DNA of 8,975 bases from UBA2197 sp034370465 (GTDB lineage Bacteria; Desulfobacterota; Desulfuromonadia; Desulfuromonadales; UBA2197), in assembly GCA_034370465.1 (NCBI GenBank), contig JAXMLA010000238.1:1-8975 (forward strand). Reading direction: 5' to 3'. Within the stretch, counting starts at the first letter, position 1. The number at the start of each line of letters is the position of its first letter. The notes beneath the pieces were generated by a model. It searched no databases. It was not told the DNA's origin and was given only the letters and a program-made list of their open reading frames with translations. Of the stretch, positions 1 to 5,936 are shown in pieces. A program made the position numbers and the translations under genes.

Positions 1-562
1 CCAAACGGCCGGCAAAGTCGACATTGTTGGCTACTTTGGATTTCATGTTCAGGCGTAGCCGGGTGGTGTTGGCGATGTCGTTGTTGATATCGCCTTTGTC
101 CGGTTTGACGCCCATGTCGAGGCCGAGCATCGAGAGATAACCGACGGCGGGAAGGGTCCCCGTCATGACCCCTGTCCCGAAAGCCATCGCGTGGTTAGGG
201 TACTGCTGCATGAACCCGGCGATAGGCGAGTTCGGATCCAAGGGTTGCATGGTGGCAGGATCAAGAAGACCAAAGGCGCCACTGAAAGTATCAGCTGCAA
301 ACTGCTGCATATCGAGAGCAACACCGGGACTCCAGGTCGCATCCTGATAATGCAGGGTATCGGCCTTGACCCGCAGGTCGCCAGTGAACTGAATGCGGTC
401 CGTGGCAGTATGTTTCTCGGTAGCGTCGAGGCGCTTGGAAATTTCAGACAACTCTTTGGTCATCTGGTCGAGTTTGAGCTGAAGTTCGGCATCAGTTTCT
501 GCGCGCAGGGCCACCGGGGAAAGGAGGAGCGCGGTGGCACAAATGGCGACAAGCTTTTTCAT
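1..562 (-). CDS. DUF3373-type outer-membrane (porin-like) protein, N-terminal part
   Basis: The reading frame starts at ATG 562-560 and runs open off the low-coordinate end of the window, so only 187 N-terminal residues are visible. Residues 1-21 form a typical Sec signal peptide (MKKLVAICATALLLSPVALRA, cleavage expected before ETDAE). Residues 24-51 are a charged heptad-like coiled coil, then comes a segment around residues 50-68 (KHTATDRIQFTGDLRVKAD). This layout and the FTGDLRVK-type segment are what I recall of the DUF3373 family of Desulfuromonadales, predicted outer-membrane beta-barrels often found near c-type cytochromes. A GGGAG ribosome site lies 8 nt before the start. The gene follows the monoheme cytochrome gene by 34 bp, so the two are probably one operon. 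A role as an outer-membrane channel for electron transfer or solutes is inference. The family call is from memory of the pattern; the barrel itself lies mostly outside the window. Confidence 0.72.
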   Translation of the reverse strand, partial: MKKLVAICATALLLSPVALRAETDAELQLKLDQMTKELSEISKRLDATEKHTATDRIQFTGDLRVKADTLHYQDATWSPGVALDMQQFAADTFSGAFGLLDPATMQPLDPNSPIAGFMQQYPNHAMAFGTGVMTGTLPAVGYLSMLGLDMGVKPDKGDINNDIANTTRLRLNMKSKVANNVDFAGRL

Positions 563-596
563 CGTTAAGTCTCCCGTATTAAATGGAATAAAAGGA

Positions 597-923
597 TCAA
601 CCGCAGGTCTGAGGCTGGTCGGAATCGGCGGCATGATCGAAGAGGAACTGCTGGATGTCTTTCATGTCCGCAGGAGAAATCTCTTTTACCGCATCGGGGT
701 TTTTGCTGTGCTTGTCGGTCTCGAAGAAACGATCCCACTGCGCCTGGGTCTTGGAGAGAGGGGAGAGTTCACCGCCGGTTCCGCCGCTGGAGTGACACTC
801 TTTGCAGCTCTTTTTGAAAAGGAATTTCCCCTTCTTGGGGTTTCCCCCCTCGGCGGCGAAAGCGAAGCTGGCGGCAAGGACGGTGGCGAGAAGCAGGACA
901 AGGAAGGTGCGGATGGTGGTCAT
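597..923 (-). CDS. small periplasmic monoheme c-type cytochrome
   Basis: This 108-residue protein has a Sec signal peptide (residues 1-23, ending ASFAFA) and one heme c attachment motif, CKECH at residues 40-44, preceded by a short helix (NPKKGKFLFKKS) as in class I cytochromes. The mature protein of about 85 residues fits a single small heme domain in the periplasm. The sixth heme ligand is unclear. The only Met after the signal peptide is M87, in the C-terminal helix (SPADMKDIQQFLFDHA), later than the usual axial Met, while H72 (TDKHSKN) and H97 are alternatives. The protein ends in QPQTCG with an extra Cys at 107. An AAAGGA ribosome site lies 7 nt before the ATG. It precedes the DUF3373-type barrel gene by 34 bp, suggesting they act together in electron transfer across the envelope. 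Cytochrome identity is firm; partner and substrate are not known. Confidence 0.9.
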   Translation of the reverse strand: MTTIRTFLVLLLATVLAASFAFAAEGGNPKKGKFLFKKSCKECHSSGGTGGELSPLSKTQAQWDRFFETDKHSKNPDAVKEISPADMKDIQQFLFDHAADSDQPQTCG

Positions 924-930
924 GATGGTA

Positions 931-936
931 TCCTTT
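931..936 (-). promoter_or_regulatory. ribosome binding site of the monoheme cytochrome gene
   Basis: AAAGGA on the minus strand sits 7 nt before ATG 923 and supports that start. It lies downstream of the AT-rich stretch proposed to hold the promoter. Confidence 0.6.
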
Positions 937-964
937 CGTGAGAAAACGTTAACTGCACTGCTTT

Positions 965-994
965 AAAATATTACACAAAATGTGCCGATTGCAA
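965..994 (-). promoter_or_regulatory. candidate sigma-70-type promoter for the cytochrome/DUF3373 unit
   Basis: On the minus strand TTGCAA (994-989) is followed after 18 nt by TATTTT (970-965), with an overlapping alternative TAATAT (973-968) at a short 15-nt spacing. The elements lie in a stretch of about 25% GC (951-1050) that contrasts with GC-rich genes on both sides, about 45 nt before the cytochrome start. Neither hexamer matches the consensus well, so the exact position is tentative. The presence of a promoter somewhere in this gap is likelier than this particular choice. Confidence 0.35.
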
Positions 995-1083
995 GAATTT
1001 ATTTCACAATCTATATAACTATATGATTTTTTAAATGTATAAGGAGTATTAATTTTCCTCTGGTTGGATTTCTACCGCCCTCA

Positions 1084-1100
1084 ACGGACTTGTGGTCCGT
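1084..1100. repeat. small inverted repeat (6-bp arms) beside the main hairpin
   Basis: ACGGAC at 1084-1089 and GTCCGT at 1095-1100 are exact inverted repeats around a 5-nt loop. It lies 9 bp beyond the larger hairpin in the direction of minus-strand transcription, so it could be a second structure at the 3' end of the rhodanese transcript or an operator half of the next unit. The function is unknown. Confidence 0.4.
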
Positions 1101-1109
1101 GAATAGGCA

Positions 1110-1147
1110 ACAAAGTGCCGCCTCTTGACGGAGAGGCGGCGCTTTGT
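1110..1147 (-). terminator. strong hairpin, probable terminator after the rhodanese gene
   Basis: The arms 1110-1125 and 1132-1147 are inverted repeats of 16 positions with one imperfect pair around a 6-nt loop. The core (GCCGCCTCT against AGAGGCGGC) is very GC-rich and flanked by AAAG/CTTT. It begins 40 nt after the rhodanese stop codon, where a terminator is expected. In the minus-strand transcript the hairpin is followed by CUUUGUUGCC, a weak U-run, so it is not a textbook intrinsic terminator and might only stabilise the 3' end. The one imperfect pair is A-C in the minus-strand RNA and U-G in a plus-strand RNA. Confidence 0.55.
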
Positions 1148-1187
1148 CCTAACACGACAGGGTATGAAAATGCTCTGTTTTCGCTCG

Positions 1188-2156
1188 TTATGGAGCAATC
1201 ATCGGATACTGAATTGGATCGGCTTTTGCCCAATCAACGATCGAGCCGGTGTAATTGGCGACGTTTTCATACCCCATCAACCGGCACAGGAAATAGAAGA
1301 AGCCACTGCGGTGACCGATTGTGCTGTAGGCGACGATCTTTGGATTGTTGTTCAAGGTGATTCCCCGCGCGTCGAGGAGACCTTTCAAATCCTGGTAGTT
1401 GAGAATCGACTTGTCTGCTGCATTAAAGCATTTGGTATAGGGAAGATTGATCGCACCGGGAATATGACCGGGGCGGGCCGCACCATTAAGCACAGTACCG
1501 GTATACTCCTGTTCTTCGCGCACATCGATCAGAATAAACCCAGCGGCAGGAGTGGTTATGAACTGTTCTTTCACAAACTCTTTGTCGACAAACTGCACTA
1601 CCTGGGGGTTGACAATAGCGCTGAATGCGGTTGGAACAACCGGAACATGAACGACCGCGACCGTCTCCACCGGCATATCCTGAGCTTTCCAGAGATCCCA
1701 ACCGCCATTCAGGAAAGTGACGTCGGTGCAGCCGAGATATTCGAGGATCCAGAACAATCGACCGCCAGATCCCAGAGACGCGGTGGTATTGTCATAGATG
1801 AGGATTTTGCTGTCACGGGTGAGCCCGAGGTTCCCCAAGGCACTGGCAAGGTCGGCGTCTGAATTAAGCACGTCGTTTGTCTCAAAGAGACTCGGCGGAG
1901 CGAAGATGGCACCGGGGATATGTCCGGCATCATATTCGGCCTGGGAACGTCGGGCGTCGAGGACAATGGTCTGGGGCGGGATGACATACCCTGGCGACGG
2001 TGTCGCCAAAAGGGACGCATTAGGAAACGCGGTGACATCGCCTGTCTGCACCGGTGCCGGCGTCGTCTCGCCGCCACTATTGCCACACCCGCCGAGCAGG
2101 GTCATCACAAGGGCCGTAATTAACAGGTTGACCAGGTAGCTCTGAAATTTTTTCAT
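1188..2156 (-). CDS. rhodanese-like outer-membrane/periplasmic lipoprotein lacking catalytic Cys
   Basis: This 322-residue protein starts with a lipoprotein signal (MKKFQSYLVNLLITALVMTL, then LGGC) with the lipidated Cys at residue 24. Two rhodanese domains follow. The first spans about 62-165 (LDARRSQAEYDAGHIPGA, then YDNTTASLGSGGRLFW, then FLNGGWDLWKAQDMPV). The second spans about 206-318 (LIDVREEQEY, GHIPGAINLPY, AYSTIGHRSGFFYF). In active rhodaneses the second-domain loop carries a Cys; here S278 occupies it. The first loop has none either, as is usual for the N-terminal half of two-domain sulfurtransferases. Sulfur transfer by the usual persulfide is therefore unlikely. A longer frame to 2204 exists, but an AGGAGG 7 nt before ATG 2156 and the lipoprotein signal set the start. 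The gene lies 44 bp after the tyrosine kinase gene and may share its transcript. Rhodanese-like lipoproteins also occur in Geobacter electron-conduit clusters, so a link to the cytochrome/barrel genes downstream is possible. Confidence 0.85.
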   Translation of the reverse strand: MKKFQSYLVNLLITALVMTLLGGCGNSGGETTPAPVQTGDVTAFPNASLLATPSPGYVIPPQTIVLDARRSQAEYDAGHIPGAIFAPPSLFETNDVLNSDADLASALGNLGLTRDSKILIYDNTTASLGSGGRLFWILEYLGCTDVTFLNGGWDLWKAQDMPVETVAVVHVPVVPTAFSAIVNPQVVQFVDKEFVKEQFITTPAAGFILIDVREEQEYTGTVLNGAARPGHIPGAINLPYTKCFNAADKSILNYQDLKGLLDARGITLNNNPKIVAYSTIGHRSGFFYFLCRLMGYENVANYTGSIVDWAKADPIQYPMIAP

Positions 2157-2163
2157 CACACAT

Positions 2164-2169
2164 CCTCCT
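2164..2169 (-). promoter_or_regulatory. ribosome binding site deciding the rhodanese start
   Basis: AGGAGG on the minus strand lies 7 nt before ATG 2156. It selects this ATG over an upstream in-frame start at 2204, which would place 16 non-hydrophobic residues before the lipoprotein signal peptide. Confidence 0.8.
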
Positions 2170-2200
2170 TTTGATGTTGGAAACCGCGTTGGTGCAGGGC

Positions 2201-4405
2201 TCATTTTTCTTCGCTGCGGGCGGTTTGCAAGGCCGTACCCAAAATCGGCATCTCCGGTTTTGCGGTCACCTCAAGATAGTTGGAATAGTATCCGTAGTAC
2301 TCCTGATCGCGGGTCTGGACTGCATTGACCACAATCCCGAGAATCTCCCCCTTAACCTCCTTCACCATGCGGATACTCTTTTTCACCATCGGATAGGTGG
2401 TGAGACCGGCGCGCGCGACAACGATCATGCCATCAAAAAAGCGGCATAAAACGCGGGAGTCCGCCACCGAAAGAATCGGGGGTGAGTCGCAGATAATCAC
2501 GTCAAAGTCTTTCTCGAGATTATCAAGCAAGGTTGCCATGCGATTGGAGTTGAGCAGCTCATAGGGATTGGGCGGGATCGGTCCGGAGGGGATCACGGTC
2601 AAATTTTCATGGCTCCCTTTGTTAAGGATCGATTTATCGTTGCTGCCGGCGAGATAGCTGCTTAACCCGGCTTGATTGTGAAGTTTGAAGACTTTGTGCA
2701 GAGTCGGCTTGCGCAGGTCGGCATCGATCAGCAGGACTTTTGATCCGGATTTGGCCATAGTCAGCGCCAGGTTCGTGGCCGTGGTCGTCTTGCCCTCGCC
2801 GGCAATCGAACTGCTGATCAAAATGTGACGGGGGGGGATCTCGGCCGCAGACAACATGAGTGTGGTCCGTAAGGCATTGTAGTTCTCGGTGAATTCCGAG
2901 CGCGGCGCGGTCCTGACAATCTCTTTCATATTCGCCGAGACCCGGTTGAAAGTGATGCTCCCCAGGGCCGGAATTTTGAGAAAATCGGTGACGTCTTCGG
3001 CCGCTTTGATGCGGATATCCTGATGGTCAAGGAAGAAAGCGGCGCCGACGCCGCCACATAAGCCGAGGATCAGCCCGAGGAGCAGATTGAGCGCGACCAT
3101 GGGTCGCACCGGGCTCTGGGGAACTTTAGCGTTTTCAACGATGCTGATATTGACCGGCTGCCTTTCGCCGCTGACACTCTGGTCCTTGATTTTGGTCAGA
3201 AGGGCATCGTAAAGCTGCCGGTTGGTGTCGATCTCCCGCTTGAGGGCGCCGTAGCCCACATATTTTTCATTCAATCCCAGAGCCATGTTCTTGGTCTGAT
3301 TGAGTTGATTGCGGATACTGTTTTCGTTGGACAGGGCGAGCTCGTACTGGTTCCGGATCTTCTGGATGATCCGGTTGATCTCCTGCCGGCGTTTATCCTT
3401 GAGAATATTCAGGTCGGCGACGGCCTTGAGCATCATCGGATGCTTGGCGCCGTATTTACTGGAAAGTTCCATATTCATCTGTTCGGCCTGAAGGATCTGG
3501 GCGCGCAGGACGTCGAGTGCCCCGCCTTCCGAGACGGACAGGACGTTCTCCGCGTCGTCGAGATTCCCTGCGGCGGCACGAACCTTGTCATACAGGAGCT
3601 TATGCTCCTTGGTTCTCGATTCAGCAGTGATCAGTTCCCGGCCCAGCTGCGTCAACGCTTCCGGGATGATCGTCGCCCGTTCTTCCATGGTGACGAGGTT
3701 GTTCTCTTCCATGTAGGTTTGCAGTTTTTTCTCGCTGGCTTGTAACTTTTTGAGTTCAGCTTCTGCTCTTGGTTTCAGCCACTCAAGGCTGCGGTGGGTC
3801 GAATCCATCTTCAGGTCGAGGGATTTTTCGACGTAGGCCTGGACAAAGGTGTTGGCGACTACCGCGGCAAATTCCGGGTTGGGTGAAGAATAAGTCACCT
3901 CGGTAATGCGGCTCCCCTGGATCGGTCTGACCCGGACATTTTGCAGGATCTGCCGGGCCACCTTGTCACTTGCGGTCCAGGCGCTCGGGTCGACAGATTC
4001 GTCACCCCCCTTTTCTTCGGCGGGGGTAGAGCGGGGAAAGAATCCCCGCAGGTTCTGCCATACGGAGCTGAACCGGGACGGGCCGTCCGGACTTTCCCGC
4101 TCGGCGATGCCGGTCTCCAGCCCGAGGACGTCGACAACCCGGCGGGCAACTCCATGGCTGCGAATCACTTGAAACTGGGTGCTGTAGAATTCCGGATCGA
4201 GAGGCTGGATCCGGTTGGTGCCGGGCAGATTATCGACTTCGACGCGGTCAATGATGACCTTGGCGGTGCCGTCATAAATCGGTGTAGAGAGCATGGTCAC
4301 CAGCAGAACCACAACAAAAATCCCGCCGCCGACAGCTGCGACGATCTGCCAGCGGTTGTGCAAGACCTTCAAGTAGTCCTGTAAATTACGATTACGGTCG
4401 TGCAT
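2201..4405 (-). CDS. Wzc-type polysaccharide co-polymerase with tyrosine autokinase domain
   Basis: Inner-membrane protein thought to control EPS chain length and assembly. Numbering from ATG 4408 (735 residues), TM1 spans about 22-40, followed by the Wzz domain (about 41-100 and 150-195). A long periplasmic coiled-coil helical region covers about 200-410. A Pro-rich motif (VPQSPVRP, 429-436) leads into TM2 (437-459). The cytoplasmic BY-kinase domain has Walker A (SIAGEGKTT, 534-542), Walker A' (VLLIDADLRKP, 558-568) and Walker B (VIICDSPP, 637-644). A tail Tyr cluster (YYGYYSNY, 704-711) is the likely autophosphorylation site. Kinase and Wzz parts are fused in one chain, as in proteobacterial Wzc. 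The second ATG (4405) sits 6 nt from GGGAGG, the first only 3 nt, so 734 residues are preferred. It follows the long export gene by 71 bp. All kinase motifs look intact. Confidence 0.95.
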   Translation of the reverse strand: MHDRNRNLQDYLKVLHNRWQIVAAVGGGIFVVVLLVTMLSTPIYDGTAKVIIDRVEVDNLPGTNRIQPLDPEFYSTQFQVIRSHGVARRVVDVLGLETGIAERESPDGPSRFSSVWQNLRGFFPRSTPAEEKGGDESVDPSAWTASDKVARQILQNVRVRPIQGSRITEVTYSSPNPEFAAVVANTFVQAYVEKSLDLKMDSTHRSLEWLKPRAEAELKKLQASEKKLQTYMEENNLVTMEERATIIPEALTQLGRELITAESRTKEHKLLYDKVRAAAGNLDDAENVLSVSEGGALDVLRAQILQAEQMNMELSSKYGAKHPMMLKAVADLNILKDKRRQEINRIIQKIRNQYELALSNENSIRNQLNQTKNMALGLNEKYVGYGALKREIDTNRQLYDALLTKIKDQSVSGERQPVNISIVENAKVPQSPVRPMVALNLLLGLILGLCGGVGAAFFLDHQDIRIKAAEDVTDFLKIPALGSITFNRVSANMKEIVRTAPRSEFTENYNALRTTLMLSAAEIPPRHILISSSIAGEGKTTTATNLALTMAKSGSKVLLIDADLRKPTLHKVFKLHNQAGLSSYLAGSNDKSILNKGSHENLTVIPSGPIPPNPYELLNSNRMATLLDNLEKDFDVIICDSPPILSVADSRVLCRFFDGMIVVARAGLTTYPMVKKSIRMVKEVKGEILGIVVNAVQTRDQEYYGYYSNYLEVTAKPEMPILGTALQTARSEEK

Positions 4406-4411
4406 CATAAT

Positions 4412-4417
4412 CCTCCC
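4412..4417 (-). promoter_or_regulatory. ribosome binding site of the Wzc-type gene
   Basis: GGGAGG lies 3 nt before ATG 4408 and 6 nt before ATG 4405. The second spacing is more usual, which favours the second of the two adjacent ATG codons. Confidence 0.65.
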
Positions 4418-4423
4418 TTTCTC

Positions 4424-4458
4424 ACAGCAACCCTGCGCGTCAAGACGCAGGATGCTGT
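4424..4458 (-). repeat. intercistronic hairpin between long export gene and Wzc-type gene
   Basis: Inner arms CCTGCG (4432-4437) and CGCAGG (4446-4451) and outer arms ACAGCA (4424-4429) and TGCTGT (4453-4458) form a 12-bp stem broken by a small asymmetric internal loop, with an 8-nt terminal loop. In the minus-strand mRNA it ends 6 nt before the GGGAGG of the Wzc-type gene and has no U-run. It is therefore more likely an mRNA-stability or translation-control element than a terminator. The structure is seen directly; the role is inferred. Confidence 0.55.
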
Positions 4459-4476
4459 CTTTCTTGTCGTCGGTTT

Positions 4477-5289
4477 TTAAAAGAAGCTTTCAGGGATGAC
4501 CATAACGTCTTCCGGCATGAGCCTTTCGTGGAGCGGAACCTTTTCGATCACCTGCTCGATACCGTTGATCTTGCGGATGATCTTGATCTTGCTCTGCGCT
4601 GCCAGCGGGGTAAAACCGCCGGCCATGGTGATCGCCTTGATCACCGTGGTATCGGGTTCGACCGTGAAAGCCGACGGGCGGTTCACCTGGCCGGTGACAT
4701 AGATGACCGCGGCCTTGGCGATGGTGACGGAATCTCCATCGATCAGCGGGATATCGACCACGGTCTCAGGACCGGACTGCAGCAGGTCGGCGATATTGAC
4801 CTCAATGCTTTTTTCGTCCGCTCCCCCGTTCCCCACGGTCCGGCGGATCGTTGCGATACGTCCGGCGCCGCGGGTCAGGCCGCCTGCTTTTGAGACCAGC
4901 TCCAAAAGGGTTGTCGGTCCGCTCAGTTCGTAAAGTCCTGGGCGGGTCACTTCCCCGTTGATAAAGACTTTTTTGCTGCGAAACTCCTCGACAAAGACCG
5001 AGACCTGCGGGTTGACGATATAGTCGGTACCGAGTTTTGCCATGATCGTCTGCGACGCGCCGGCGGTGCTCAGGTCACCGACGCGAACCCGGCCGGCCAG
5101 GGGAAAGAGAATAAATCCCTGGTGATCGACCCGGGCGACCGTCGTCAGATCCGGATGATCGTAGATGGTAATTTTCAGGACATCGCCCGGTCCAATCTGG
5201 TAATCGCTCTCGGCGCTGCCGGTGAAAGCGGCCCACAATGAAAGGAACAACAGGGAGACGGTGATGACGATAAAACGATGACGATTCAT
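4477..5289 (-). CDS. Wza-type polysaccharide export protein, long paralogue with two SLBB domains
   Basis: This 270-residue protein has an N-terminal signal peptide (residues 1-26, no lipobox Cys). A polysaccharide-export (PES) domain spans about 29-104, starting SDYQIGPGDVLKITIYDHPD. Two SLBB domains follow, about 105-190 (KKVFINGEVTRPGLYEL, LLELVSKAGGL) and 194-267 (VIYVTGQVNRPSAF, VIKAITMAGGF). It ends EDVMVIPESFF, without the long C-terminal helix that forms the outer-membrane pore in E. coli Wza, so another protein may provide the outer-membrane passage. The upstream beta-barrel is a candidate. It is a close paralogue of the gene just upstream, which lacks residues 107-194. AAGAGG lies 6 nt before ATG 5289; an in-frame TTG at 5331 is less likely because it adds a polar leader before the signal peptide. 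It is followed by the Wzc-type gene, its usual partner. Confidence 0.92.
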   Translation of the reverse strand: MNRHRFIVITVSLLFLSLWAAFTGSAESDYQIGPGDVLKITIYDHPDLTTVARVDHQGFILFPLAGRVRVGDLSTAGASQTIMAKLGTDYIVNPQVSVFVEEFRSKKVFINGEVTRPGLYELSGPTTLLELVSKAGGLTRGAGRIATIRRTVGNGGADEKSIEVNIADLLQSGPETVVDIPLIDGDSVTIAKAAVIYVTGQVNRPSAFTVEPDTTVIKAITMAGGFTPLAAQSKIKIIRKINGIEQVIEKVPLHERLMPEDVMVIPESFF

Positions 5290-5295
5290 GACAGA

Positions 5296-5301
5296 CCTCT
5301 T
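5296..5301 (-). promoter_or_regulatory. ribosome binding site of the long export gene
   Basis: AAGAGG lies 6 nt before ATG 5289. The same element with the shared context AATAAGAGGTCT precedes the short paralogue (5909-5914), so the duplication included the translation start region. It decides the start against the upstream TTG at 5331. Confidence 0.7.
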
Positions 5302-5312
5302 ATTTGCGAGCC

Positions 5313-5332
5313 ATTGACGAACGTTCGGCAAT
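5313..5332. repeat. 20-bp near-perfect palindrome between the two export genes
   Basis: ATTG-a-CGAACGTTCG-g-CAAT is symmetric at all but one mirrored pair of positions, with no loop. It is centred about 34 bp before the start of the long export gene, inside the 64-bp gap. A loop-free palindrome of this size looks more like a dimeric regulator's binding site than an RNA hairpin. No regulator gene is in the window. Confidence 0.5.
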
Positions 5333-5353
5333 TTTCACCTGTACAACAAGCGC

Positions 5354-5902
5354 TTAAAAGAAACTTTCAGGAATAACCATGACATCTTCCGGCATCAGTT
5401 TTTCGTGGAACGGCACCTTTTTAAAGACCTTTTCAACGCCATTGATTTTCCGGAGGATCTTGATTTTTTTCTGTGCGGCCAACGGAGTAAACCCTCCGGC
5501 CATGGTAATGGCCTGGATCACCGTGGTATCGGGCTCGACGGTAAAGGCCGAGGGCCGGTTGACCTGCCCGGTGACATAAACCACCCGGCTGCGGAACTCC
5601 TGAACAAAGACCGAGACCTGCGGGTTGACGATGTAATCGGTACCAAGTTTGGCGGCAATCACCTGCGAAGCGCTGGCGGTGCTCTGGCCACCGACCCGTA
5701 CACTTCCCGCCAGGGGGAAGAGGATATATCCATCCTTATCGACCCGGGCGACGGTCGTCAGATCCGGATGGTCATAGAGGGTAATTTTCAGGACATCACC
5801 CGGACCAATCTGGTAATCGCTCCCGGCGCCGACGGCGATAGCGGCCCACAATACAAGGAGCAGGACCGGGACGATGATGGTGATATGACGATGACGATTC
5901 AT
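5354..5902 (-). CDS. Wza-type polysaccharide export protein, short paralogue with one SLBB domain
   Basis: This 182-residue protein has a signal peptide (residues 1-26, no lipobox Cys), a PES domain at about 29-104 (SDYQIGPGDVLKITLYDHPD) and a single SLBB domain at about 107-179 (VVYVTGQVNRPSAF, VIQAITMAGGF), ending EDVMVIPESFF. Its length matches the short PEP-CTERM-associated export family (TIGR03027, as I recall it), so it is probably complete and functional. Residues 1-106 and 107-182 align without gaps to residues 1-106 and 195-270 of the neighbouring long copy, with most positions identical. The differences at DNA level include many silent changes, which suggests an older duplication kept under selection. 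AAGAGG lies 6 nt before ATG 5902. The two products could form homo- or hetero-oligomeric periplasmic export rings of different height; this is inference. Confidence 0.9.
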   Translation of the reverse strand: MNRHRHITIIVPVLLLVLWAAIAVGAGSDYQIGPGDVLKITLYDHPDLTTVARVDKDGYILFPLAGSVRVGGQSTASASQVIAAKLGTDYIVNPQVSVFVQEFRSRVVYVTGQVNRPSAFTVEPDTTVIQAITMAGGFTPLAAQKKIKILRKINGVEKVFKKVPFHEKLMPEDVMVIPESFF

Positions 5903-5936
5903 GGAAGACCTCTTATTCGTTAAATCCTATTCCTCT

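Larger units (their letters stand above)
924..1187. other. 264-bp gene-free region: hairpins plus AT-rich promoter segment
   Basis: No convincing coding frame lies here on either strand. The part next to the rhodanese gene (about 1084-1147) holds two inverted repeats, the larger of which is the probable terminator. The part next to the cytochrome gene (about 955-1060) is very AT-rich and includes a 5-2-5 inverted repeat ATATA-AC-TATAT at 1013-1024 and a short CACA-AAA-TGTG at 974-984. I looked for a GEMM (cyclic dinucleotide) riboswitch in the minus-strand leader, because such riboswitches control cytochrome genes in Geobacter, and saw no recognisable core. Confidence 0.6.

Noticed and set aside
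970..990. Sigma-54 promoter (GG-N10-GC) for the cytochrome gene
   Set aside because: The minus strand has CGGCAC followed by ATTTTGTGT; the downstream GC element is absent at the required spacing.
924..1080. GEMM-type (c-di-GMP/cGAMP) riboswitch in the cytochrome leader
   Set aside because: Such riboswitches precede cytochrome genes in Geobacter, so I looked, but the minus-strand leader has no conserved GEMM core or tetraloop-receptor pattern and is mostly AT-rich.
1125..1862. Plus-strand open frame (245 codons) opposite the rhodanese gene
   Set aside because: Antisense shadow: the minus strand has a full lipoprotein with two rhodanese domains and a strong ribosome site.
4424..4458. Intrinsic terminator between the long export gene and the Wzc-type gene
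   Set aside because: The hairpin has no following U-run and sits right before a good ribosome site in an otherwise continuous operon.
5290..5331. N-terminal extension of the long export protein from TTG 5331
   Set aside because: It would put 14 polar residues before a normal signal peptide, and the start would fall in the palindrome with no ribosome site. ATG 5289 has AAGAGG 6 nt upstream and matches the paralogue.
5348..5355. 8-bp palindrome AAGCGCTT at the stop of the short export gene
   Set aside because: Too short to distinguish from chance; it overlaps the stop codon and has no partner structure.
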